A stretch of 18,213 nucleotides of DNA from contig JAUNCU010000004.1 in assembly GCA_030526455.1 (NCBI GenBank), positions 15,836 to 34,048 on the forward strand, in the 5' to 3' direction. Numbering within the stretch: the stretch's first letter is position 1; each line of letters opens with the position of its first letter. Shown in pieces: positions 8,290-14,323 of this stretch. This DNA comes from Bacteroidales bacterium. GTDB lineage: Bacteria; Bacteroidota; Bacteroidia; Bacteroidales; Muribaculaceae. The position numbers and the translations under genes are program-made. The notes beneath the pieces are model-generated. The model ran no database searches and had not been told where the DNA came from. It worked only from the letters and a program-made list of their open reading frames with translations.

Positions 8290-8313
8290 GCACCCATCAC
8301 ACCTAAATATACG

Positions 8314-8345
8314 AGGCGCGCCCATCGCACGGCGCGCCTTTTTAT
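8314..8345 (+). terminator. Rho-independent terminator after folD
   Basis: A perfect 8-bp stem GGCGCGCC (8315-8322 with 8331-8338), extended by an A-T pair, closes an 8-nt loop and is followed by TTTTTATT. It lies about 25 bp after the folD stop and separates folD from the glycerol genes. Confidence 0.9.
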
Positions 8346-8522
8346 TAAAGAAAAAATTCTTTATACCATCTGAAACACAGCAAAATAAGCGCATTTTTCG
8401 GCACACATCGAGCATTTTACTTACAATTCGCGAACGCTGAATATTTATCGGAGTAAAGGATATAAACCGTTGAATAATAAAACTTTACGTATTCGGTGTT
8501 TTAACTTTTTTTATAGAATCTG
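8346..8522. other. AT-rich gap between folD terminator and glpK promoter
   Basis: Part of the 437-bp space between folD and glpK. It is strongly AT-rich compared with the flanking genes. I see no open frame of note, no RNA gene and no clear promoter box in this stretch. Upstream regulator sites for glpK could lie here, but no symmetric site stood out. Confidence 0.5.
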
Positions 8523-8555
8523 TTGATGATTTTTCCACATTTTTCCTTAAATTTG
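8523..8555 (+). promoter_or_regulatory. Bacteroidetes-type promoter for glpK
   Basis: TAAATTTG at 8548-8555 is a full match to the TAnnTTTG -7 box. A TTG at 8523-8525, 22 bp upstream, is a partial -33 box. Transcription would begin near 8560-8565, giving a leader of about 165 nt before glpK. Confidence 0.6.
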
Positions 8556-8581
8556 CAACAACTAAAAACCAAATATTCGAG

Positions 8582-8642
8582 TAGCGTAGCATAGCGCTAT
8601 TTAATTAACCAAAATAGTTGACATCACTACTCAGTATTTTGG
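8582..8642 (+). promoter_or_regulatory. Two hairpins in the glpK leader
   Basis: The first hairpin pairs TAGCG (8582-8586) with CGCTA (8595-8599). The second pairs CCAAAATA (8609-8616) with TATTTTGG (8635-8642), a perfect 8-bp stem with an 18-nt loop. Both fall inside the predicted untranslated leader. The second could instead be a DNA operator, because its arm repeats the TAACCAAAAT motif found elsewhere in this locus. No known riboswitch was recognised. Confidence 0.4.
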
Positions 8643-8696
8643 AATACATTTTATAAAACTACTAACAAACAACTATACATTAGTTATATCATTTTA

Positions 8697-8710
8697 AACC
8701 AAAATTTTAA
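8697..8710 (+). promoter_or_regulatory. AACCAAAATTTTAA motif before glpK
   Basis: This A/T-rich element ends 16 bp before the glpK ATG. Close copies start at 8606, at 10209 (over the glpK stop) and at 11054 (before the barrel gene), all in the non-coding parts of the glycerol locus. Its role is unknown; an operator or a translation-initiation element are both possible. Confidence 0.35.
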
Positions 8711-8726
8711 CCCTTAAACAAAGATT

Positions 8727-10211
8727 ATGGCACAGTACATTTTAGCACTTGACCAAGGAACAACTAGTTCAAGAGCAATCGTATTCGACCACGATGGTAA
8801 GATTTGCTCAGTAGCACAAAAGGAATTCACCCAGATTTTCCCTCAACCAGGATGGGTAGAACACAATCCTAACGAAATTTGGAGTTCTCAAGCATCTGTT
8901 ATCGCTGAAGCCATCACTCATTTCGGCATCAACGGTAAGGATATCGCCGGCATCGGTATCACCAACCAGCGCGAAACCACTATCGTGTGGAACGCTGAAA
9001 CTGGCGAACCCATCTACAACGCTATCGTTTGGCAAGACCGCCGCACCGCAGAATTCTGCGACTCGCTGAAGGCTCAAGGTCTCGTCGACAAAGTAAGAGA
9101 AAAAACTGGTTTGATCATCGACGCTTACTTCAGCGGCACCAAGATTAAATGGATCCTCGACAATGTGGAAGGCGCACGCGAACTCGCTGCACAAGGCAAA
9201 CTCCGCTTTGGTAATGTGGACACTTGGCTCGTTTGGCAACTCACCAAGGGCTCAGTACACGTAACCGACGTTACCAACGCATCGCGCACCATGCTCTTCA
9301 ACATCAAGGACCTCAAGTGGGACGAAGAACTGCTCGAATTGCTCGACATCCCCGCCAACATGCTCCCTGAAGTGAAGTCAAGTTCTGAAGTTTATGGCTA
9401 CACCAAGACCACTATCTTTGCTCACGAAGTGCCCATCAGCGGTATCGCTGGCGACCAGCAGGCTGCCCTCTTCGGACAAATGTGTACCGAACCAGGTGCT
9501 ATCAAGAACACCTACGGCACTGGCTGCTTCGTAATGCTCAACACCGGCGACAAGCCTGTAGTTTCGCAAAACAACCTCCTCACCACCATCGCGTGGAAGA
9601 TTGGCGACACTGTGAACTACGCTCTCGAAGGCTCTATCTACGTGGGTGGCTCTGTAGTGCAATGGCTCCGCGATGGTCTCGGCATCATCAAGAGTTCGAG
9701 CGAAGTGGAAGAACTCGCTTCTACAGTTCCTAGCAGCGAAGGCGTTTACTTCGTGCCCGCTCTCACCGGTCTGGCTGCTCCTCACTGGGACGCTTATGCT
9801 CGCGGCACTATCGTAGGTATCACCCGTGGTACTACCGCTGCTCATATCGCACGCGCTGCTCTCGACGGTATCGCATTCCAGACACTCGACATCGCCGAAG
9901 CAATGGCTAAGGACCTCGGTGCACCTCTCACCGAACTCAAGGTCGACGGTGGTGCTTCTCGCAACAACTTGCTCATGCAATATCAGGCCGACCTCCTCGG
10001 CGTGAACGTGGTTCGCCCAGTGATCACCGAAACCACCGCTCTCGGTGCTGCTTACCTCGCTGGTTTGGCAGTAGGTTTCTGGAAAGACCTCGACGAAATC
10101 AAGCAACAATGGCAGGTAGAACGCAAGTTTGAGCCTACCCAGAGCGAAGCCATCGCAGCCGCTAAGGAAGGCTGGGCCGACGCTATGGGTCGCACACTCT
10201 CTAAGAAATAA
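8727..10211 (+). CDS. glpK: Glycerol kinase
   Basis: GlpK phosphorylates glycerol with ATP to sn-glycerol 3-phosphate in the cytosol, trapping glycerol for glycolysis and lipid synthesis. At 494 residues it has the full FGGY-kinase length. The N-terminal phosphate-binding loop DQGTTSSR is at 9-16, GITNQRET starts at 77, and the catalytic-base region GDQQAALFGQ has Asp243. The C-terminal ATP-binding part shows KVDGGASRNNLLMQYQADLL. The ATG at 8727 is preceded by ACAAAGATT and gives the standard N-terminus. Codon use leans to GCT, GGT and CTC, unlike the GCC/GGC-rich aroA and PorW-like genes, suggesting strong expression. glpF and a barrel gene follow. No glycerol 3-phosphate dehydrogenase gene is in the window. 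Confidence 0.97.
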   Translation: MAQYILALDQGTTSSRAIVFDHDGKICSVAQKEFTQIFPQPGWVEHNPNEIWSSQASVIAEAITHFGINGKDIAGIGITNQRETTIVWNAETGEPIYNAIVWQDRRTAEFCDSLKAQGLVDKVREKTGLIIDAYFSGTKIKWILDNVEGARELAAQGKLRFGNVDTWLVWQLTKGSVHVTDVTNASRTMLFNIKDLKWDEELLELLDIPANMLPEVKSSSEVYGYTKTTIFAHEVPISGIAGDQQAALFGQMCTEPGAIKNTYGTGCFVMLNTGDKPVVSQNNLLTTIAWKIGDTVNYALEGSIYVGGSVVQWLRDGLGIIKSSSEVEELASTVPSSEGVYFVPALTGLAAPHWDAYARGTIVGITRGTTAAHIARAALDGIAFQTLDIAEAMAKDLGAPLTELKVDGGASRNNLLMQYQADLLGVNVVRPVITETTALGAAYLAGLAVGFWKDLDEIKQQWQVERKFEPTQSEAIAAAKEGWADAMGRTLSKK

Positions 10212-10225
10212 CCAAAATTTGGGTC

Positions 10226-10264
10226 AACCCTTGTGGGCAACACGATTGCCCGCAAGGTTTTTTC
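10226..10264 (+). terminator. Intrinsic terminator between glpK and glpF
   Basis: A long stem pairs 10226-10240 (AACCCTTGTGGGCAA) with 10246-10259 (TTGCCCGCAAGGTT), with one bulged C and one G-U pair, and runs into TTTTTT from 10259. It lies 15 bp after the glpK stop. As no clear promoter lies between it and glpF, it probably only partly ends transcription and lowers glpF relative to glpK. Confidence 0.85.
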
Positions 10265-10316
10265 ATATTTCATTAAACAAGCAAAAAACTAATCACAAAC
10301 ATTTCAACTTATTATT

Positions 10317-11039
10317 ATGGAAAATTATATTCTTGAATTCATTGGCACTCTCGTGCTCGTCCTCTTCGGCGACGGCGTATGCTGCGCATGTTCTCTCAAC
10401 AAAAGTAAAGCACAAGGCGCTGGTTGGGTAGTTATCACCCTCGGCTGGGGTCTCGCAGTGATGATGGGTGCGCTCGTGGCTGGTCCTTCAGGCGGTCACC
10501 TCAACCCCGCAGTTTCTATCGGTCTGGCCGTAGCAGGCAACTTCGACTGGGCTCTCGTGCCAGGTTACATCGTGGCTCAAATGCTCGGTGGTCTCGTAGG
10601 TGCTATCATCGTCTACATTTTCTACAAGGATCACTTCGACGCTACTGAAGACAAGGCTACCAAACTGGGCGTATTCTGTACCGCTCCTGCAATCAAGAAC
10701 ACTCCTATCAACTTCTTCGGCGAATTCGTGGCTACATTCATGCTCATGTTCGCTATCCTCGTGATCAACCCATTCTTCGGCGGCCAAACCGGTCTCGTGC
10801 CCATCACTTACGTGATCATCGCTCTCGGTATGTCGCTCGGCGCAACCACTGGTTACGCAATGAACGCTGCTCGCGACCTTTCTCCACGTATCGCTCACGC
10901 TATCCTTCCTATCAAGGGTAAAGGCGGCAGCGACTGGGGTTACAGTTGGATTCCTGTAGTGGCTCCTATCGCAGGTGCTATCTGCGCTGCACTGCTCTTC
11001 GGTGCTCTCGCTTGCTGCTACAACCAGTATTTTTCATAA
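10317..11039 (+). CDS. glpF: Glycerol uptake facilitator (aquaglyceroporin)
   Basis: This inner-membrane channel lets glycerol diffuse into the cell, where GlpK traps it. The 240 residues show about six membrane segments and two half-helices of the MIP family. The first signature is GGHLNPAVS with Asn63-Pro64-Ala65. The second reads GYAMNAARDLSPR with Asn183-Ala184-Ala185-Arg186, so the usual Pro of the second NPA box is Ala. The Arg and Asp after it, typical of glycerol channels, are kept. A Cys-rich CCAC at 22-25 lies in the first helix or loop. The gene sits 105 bp after glpK beyond a terminator-like hairpin and 39 bp before the barrel gene. The context makes glycerol the likely solute; other small polyols are possible. 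Confidence 0.93.
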   Translation: MENYILEFIGTLVLVLFGDGVCCACSLNKSKAQGAGWVVITLGWGLAVMMGALVAGPSGGHLNPAVSIGLAVAGNFDWALVPGYIVAQMLGGLVGAIIVYIFYKDHFDATEDKATKLGVFCTAPAIKNTPINFFGEFVATFMLMFAILVINPFFGGQTGLVPITYVIIALGMSLGATTGYAMNAARDLSPRIAHAILPIKGKGGSDWGYSWIPVVAPIAGAICAALLFGALACCYNQYFS

Positions 11040-11078
11040 AAATCACTTTTTAATAACCAAAATTTTTGATTTACCAAT

Positions 11079-11831
11079 ATGAGAAAATTCATTTTGTCAC
11101 TCATTTGTGGTGCTGCTGCCCTCGGCGCAAGCGCACAAATCCACTTCAACGCCGGTCTCGAAACCTCTCACCTCTGGCGTGGTCTTGAAGTATCGTCGGG
11201 CGTCGACGTTACTAGCCAATTCTCGTTCAGCGACAAGGCTAACCACTTCAACATCGGTGTATGGGGCGGTATGGGTCTCAACCGCGACAAGTACAAAGAA
11301 TTCGACTACTTCGTGTCGTATAGCATCGGTGGCTTCAGCGTAGCCCTCTGGGATATCTGGAACTTCACCAACGCTGAAGGCGAAGCCGCTAAGTGCTTCA
11401 ACTACAACTGCCGCACCACTGGTCGTTTCCAAGACTTGAGCCTCTCCTACAACTTCGGTGAAAAAGTGCCCTTGACACTCACCTGGGCTACCATCATCAG
11501 CGGTAGCGACCGTGGCACCGTGAAGGAAGCAAAAGATACTCAACGCTACTCTACTTTCGTTCAGGCTGCCTACAAGGTGTATGAAGACGACAAGTTCGTG
11601 GTTACTCCATCGGTAGCAGGCAACTTCGCTTTCAAGCCCACTATGAACGAAGAAGGCAAGAAGCGTGAAACCTTCTACGGCGACGAAGGTGGCATCAACG
11701 ACGTGCGCCTCAACGTGACCTACAAACTCAAAGTGGGCAACCACAGCATGCCTATCACCGGCACCGCAATGTGGAACCCACAGGCCAACCGTGGTTACTA
11801 TGGCGTATCGATCAACCTGATCAACCTCTAA
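11079..11831 (+). CDS. Putative outer-membrane beta-barrel protein of the glycerol locus
   Basis: A 250-residue exported protein. Residues 1-19 form a signal peptide ending ASA, with cleavage before QIHFN. The remainder is a chain of short alternating amphipathic strands rich in aromatic residues and Gly (SHLWRGLEVSSGVDV, FNIGVWGGMGL, FDYFVSYSIGGFSVALWDIW), with the RG turn and W-G/D patterns of small barrels related to the TorF/Gcw_chp type. The C-terminus ends in Leu rather than Phe. The nearest family is uncertain. Its place 39 bp after glpF, with the same codon bias and a terminator directly after it, suggests that it is the third gene of the glycerol unit and may be an outer-membrane channel for glycerol or related small solutes. 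That role is inference. Confidence 0.75.
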   Translation: MRKFILSLICGAAALGASAQIHFNAGLETSHLWRGLEVSSGVDVTSQFSFSDKANHFNIGVWGGMGLNRDKYKEFDYFVSYSIGGFSVALWDIWNFTNAEGEAAKCFNYNCRTTGRFQDLSLSYNFGEKVPLTLTWATIISGSDRGTVKEAKDTQRYSTFVQAAYKVYEDDKFVVTPSVAGNFAFKPTMNEEGKKRETFYGDEGGINDVRLNVTYKLKVGNHSMPITGTAMWNPQANRGYYGVSINLINL

Positions 11832-11869
11832 TATAATCAGCACATATTAGATTCTGCTTTTAGATAGGG

Positions 11870-11911
11870 GAAGCCGTGCAGCGATGAAGTTGCGCGGCTT
11901 CTCTCTTTTTT
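11870..11911 (+). terminator. Terminator closing the glycerol operon
   Basis: GAAGCCGTGCA (11870-11880) pairs with TGCGCGGCTTC (11891-11901), an 11-bp stem with one G-U pair, followed by TCTCTTTTTT. It lies about 40 bp after the barrel gene stop. Confidence 0.9.
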
Positions 11912-11967
11912 AAAGCCGTCCAGCACCAGCCCTCCACGAAAAGGCACCACTGGCATTCCTCCACCCC

Positions 11968-12012
11968 ACCGGGGGCGCCGGAGGTTCCGGAAATTCCGGA
12001 GGCTCCGGCTAT
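11968..12012. repeat. Degenerate 9-bp TCCGGAnnn tandem repeat
   Basis: Five 9-bp units in strict register share the core TCCGGA. The first unit is the most diverged. The array lies in the gap after the glycerol operon, just before the 213-bp inverted-repeat element. On the - strand it would read as Gly-x-Ser triplets, but no supported gene is present there. Confidence 0.6.
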
Positions 12013-12044
12013 CTCTGGCAAATGCAGCCTCCCTCTTACCCCCC

Positions 12045-12257
12045 AGCCTGTCCGAAAACCCAAAAATGCGGCAAGATTATAGCGAAAAACACCAGGCGGC
12101 CACCCTCCGCCGTCGGAGACGGCTTATTATGGTTAACTCCATGCAAGCGAGTGAATTGCGTAGCAATTTGCGAGCGCGGCTTGGAGATAGGGGGCCACAA
12201 AGAAAAGAGCCTCGGAGAGGGTCGGTTATGGTAACATCCCGTGTTTTCGGACAGTCT
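12045..12257. repeat. 213-bp inverted-repeat-bounded element (MITE-like or structured RNA)
   Basis: The ends AGCCTGTCCGAAAAC (12045-12059) and the reverse complement of 12243-12257 match at 14 of 15 bases, 12 of them contiguous. Inside are two hairpins with the same GGA loop, GCCGTC-GGA-GACGGC at 12109-12123 and CCTC-GGA-GAGG at 12210-12220, each followed by a version of TTATGGTTAACTCC. Between them is a hairpin with a perfect AATTGC-GTA-GCAATT core at 12154-12168 and an outer CAAGC/GCTTG pairing at 12144-12148 and 12179-12183. No target-site duplication or transposase is visible. It may be a miniature mobile element, a REP-type repeat or a structured RNA. A - strand open frame of 82 codons (12036-12284) covers it but lacks gene-like support. 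Confidence 0.5.
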
Positions 12258-12322
12258 CCTCCGCTTTCCCCAAAAAAATCTCACGCTTAACGCGCTATTT
12301 CATAAAAAATTGTGTAGAAAAA

Positions 12323-12353
12323 TTGTTTTTTTTATTTTTTCTTTATAATTTTG
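12323..12353 (+). promoter_or_regulatory. Bacteroidetes promoter for the mini-protein gene
   Basis: TTG at 12323-12325 and TAATTTTG at 12346-12353 match the -33 and -7 boxes with a 20-bp spacer. The -7 box ends only 8 bp before the ATG at 12362, so the transcript would be leaderless or nearly so. Confidence 0.7.
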
Positions 12354-12361
12354 TATTTGAT

Positions 12362-12670
12362 ATGAAGAAGATACTCGCAATATTACTTATGATTGCCGCT
12401 TGTGGTATGTCTGGAGCGTGGGCAGCGCCCGAGCCAGCACCCGCTGTGGCTGAGAGTGTCGCAAATGTTGCATCGGTGAAAGGAGGCGTTGGCACCATCC
12501 AGTTCAATGCCGGAAGCAGCGATGCCACTTTCAACATCTACGCCATTACGGGCCAACTTCTCAAATCGGTGAAGGTGAACGCCGACTGCCACGTGACGGT
12601 CGACATGCCTAAGGGCTTCTACATCGTGCGCTTCAACAACCAGTGGTCGCGCAAGGTGGTGGTGAAATAA
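12362..12670 (+). CDS. Orphan T9SS C-terminal-domain-like secreted mini-protein
   Basis: This is a 102-residue protein consisting of little more than a signal peptide and a domain like the type A sorting signal of type IX secretion. Residues 1-21 are a signal peptide with cleavage expected after AWA; an alternative short lipobox IAAC ends at Cys14. Residues 22-40 are an Ala/Pro/Val linker. Residues 43-102 follow the sorting-domain pattern: FNIYAITGQLLKSVKV, then TVDMPKGFYIVRF and a terminal KVVVK. Such domains normally sit at the end of large cargo proteins, but no cargo domain is present. The ATG at 12362 is chosen because the promoter box ends 8 bp before it; an in-frame TTG at 12323 is part of the -33 box. 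The gene has its own promoter and terminator. Its role is unknown. Confidence 0.75.
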   Translation: MKKILAILLMIAACGMSGAWAAPEPAPAVAESVANVASVKGGVGTIQFNAGSSDATFNIYAITGQLLKSVKVNADCHVTVDMPKGFYIVRFNNQWSRKVVVK

Positions 12671-12702
12671 GCCACAGCAAGCCCCCCAGCCACAATGCTA
12701 AC

Positions 12703-12762
12703 GCTATCATGATGCCTGCGCCACCCTCGCAACAAGGTGGAGAGGTAGTGATAGCCTTTTTT
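12703..12762 (+). terminator. Terminator after the mini-protein gene
   Basis: GCTATCA (12703-12709) pairs with TGATAGC (12749-12755), and an inner stem pairs CCACC (12721-12725) with GGTGG (12736-12740). The structure is followed by CTTTTTTG. The internal bulges make the stem interrupted but long. Confidence 0.75.
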
Positions 12763-12841
12763 GTTTTAACAACGGGGGACGCACATTCCCCACAAGAAAT
12801 GCTAAGTTTTTCAACAAACTAATACATCACAAGACCATCTC

Positions 12842-14296
12842 ATGCTTTTAGCCGAACTTTTCCCCTATGCAAGCGCTGTGTTCTACGCGGTGATGGTGCT
12901 CTATGCTCTCACCACCATAGGATGCATTGTGGTGGTGGTGTCGGAAAACCGCAACCCCGTGCGCTCGCTCGCGTGGGTCACCGTGCTCATTCTGCTGCCG
13001 GTGGTGGGCATCCTCATCTACCTCTTCTTCGGCCGAAGCCTCAAAAGCGTGATAATGATTTCGCGCAACAACCGACTGAAACTGCGCTCCGAAACCTCGC
13101 TCGACACCGTCGACCCTTCCTTGCTCCACCTCTCTGAGTCGAGCAAGCAGATCATCAATCTGGTGAATGCCATCGTGGAGCCTCACTTCCTGCCTGGTAA
13201 CACCATCGACGTCTACACCGAGGGTGCCGAAAAATTCAACCAACTCAAGGCCGACCTGCTGGCCGCGAAAGAATACATCAATTTCCAGTACTACATCTTC
13301 TCGGCCGACAACATTGGCAAAGAACTGGCCGACATCCTCATCAGCAAGGCCCACGAGGGCGTGAAGGTGAGGGTAATCTACGACCATGTGGGCTCGTGGA
13401 GCATCGCATCGGCGTTTTTCAAGCGCATGCGTAAAGAGGGCGTGGAGGCATATCCCTTCCTGAGGGTAACCTTCCCGCAACTCGCCAACCGCCTCAACTG
13501 GCGCAACCACCGCAAGGTGGTGATTATCGACGGCAAGGTGGGCTACATCGGGGGCATGAACATCGCCGACCGCTACGTGACGGGCGAGAAGGGCTACCAC
13601 GCCTGGCGCGACACCCACTTGCGCATCGTGGGCAATGCCGTGAAGGGCCTGCAGATGTCGTTTGCTATCGACTGGAATTTCATGAAGCGCATGCTCCTGG
13701 AGCAGCCGCTGGCCGAATACCCCCACAGCAGTGCCACCGCCGACAATGCAGGCATACAAATCGTGAGCAGCGGCCCCACACAGCCACTCAACGCCATGTC
13801 GATGGTGATGCTGCGCGCCATCTCCCTCGCCAAGAAGTGCATCTATATCCAGACACCCTACTTCCTCCCCGAAGAGGGCATGATGAGCGCGCTACAGGCG
13901 GCCGCGCTTTCGGGCGTGGATGTGCGCATCATGATTCCGCTTTACCCCGACAGCAAAATCCTCAAATACTCCTCGCTCTCCTACGTGAAGGAATGCCTCC
14001 TTTCGGGCATCAAGGTGTATCTCTACACCGAGCGAATGCTCCACGCTAAATGCGTGATCATCGACGACGAACTGGTGAGCACGGGCTCCACCAACTTCGA
14101 CTTCCGCAGTTTCGAGCACAATTTTGAGTGCAACGCCATCGTCTATGGCAAGCCGTTCTGCGAGAAGATGAAGGCCATTTTCCACGCCGACGCCCACAGC
14201 AGTTGCACGCTCATGACCATTGAACAATGGGTGAAGCGACCGCTGCGCCAGCGTGCCCTGGAGTCGATGTCGCGCCTGCTGGGGCCCATCCTGTAA
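12842..14296 (+). CDS. cls: Cardiolipin synthase (phospholipase D family)
   Basis: This inner-membrane enzyme makes cardiolipin from phosphatidylglycerol by phosphatidyl transfer. The 484 residues match bacterial Cls length. Two N-terminal membrane segments (about 7-35 and 41-63) include the family phrase RNPVRSLAWVTVLILLPVVG and end in YLFFGRS. The two catalytic HKD motifs are H223-x-K225-x4-D230 within NHRKVVIID, followed by GGMN, and H401-x-K403-x4-D408 within HAKCVIID, followed by GSTNFD. A new transcription unit probably starts here, since a terminator lies about 80 bp upstream, but no clear TAnnTTTG box was found. A small GGGGA/TCCCC hairpin (12775-12791) lies in the leader region. ispE follows after 27 bp and may be cotranscribed. 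The choice among ClsA, ClsB and ClsC is by the N-terminal membrane segments, which fit the ClsA type. Confidence 0.94.
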   Translation: MLLAELFPYASAVFYAVMVLYALTTIGCIVVVVSENRNPVRSLAWVTVLILLPVVGILIYLFFGRSLKSVIMISRNNRLKLRSETSLDTVDPSLLHLSESSKQIINLVNAIVEPHFLPGNTIDVYTEGAEKFNQLKADLLAAKEYINFQYYIFSADNIGKELADILISKAHEGVKVRVIYDHVGSWSIASAFFKRMRKEGVEAYPFLRVTFPQLANRLNWRNHRKVVIIDGKVGYIGGMNIADRYVTGEKGYHAWRDTHLRIVGNAVKGLQMSFAIDWNFMKRMLLEQPLAEYPHSSATADNAGIQIVSSGPTQPLNAMSMVMLRAISLAKKCIYIQTPYFLPEEGMMSALQAAALSGVDVRIMIPLYPDSKILKYSSLSYVKECLLSGIKVYLYTERMLHAKCVIIDDELVSTGSTNFDFRSFEHNFECNAIVYGKPFCEKMKAIFHADAHSSCTLMTIEQWVKRPLRQRALESMSRLLGPIL

Positions 14297-14323
14297 GCAT
14301 CACACTACACTCTCTTTAAGCAT

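Noticed and set aside
11860..12063. - strand frame with collagen-like Gly-x-y triplets
   Set aside because: The triplets are produced by the 9-bp repeat, the frame crosses the glycerol-operon terminator, and nothing else in it looks like a protein.
12036..12284. - strand open frame of 82 codons over the inverted-repeat element
   Set aside because: It follows the element rather than a protein pattern: the internal peptide similarity (NRPSP and NKPSP) comes from the two hairpin copies. Repeats of this kind are often mis-annotated as small proteins.
11832..12361. Possible CRISPR or attachment site in the repeat-rich gap
   Set aside because: Repeats are too short and too diverged for CRISPR, there are no spacers of even length, and no integrase or tRNA lies nearby.
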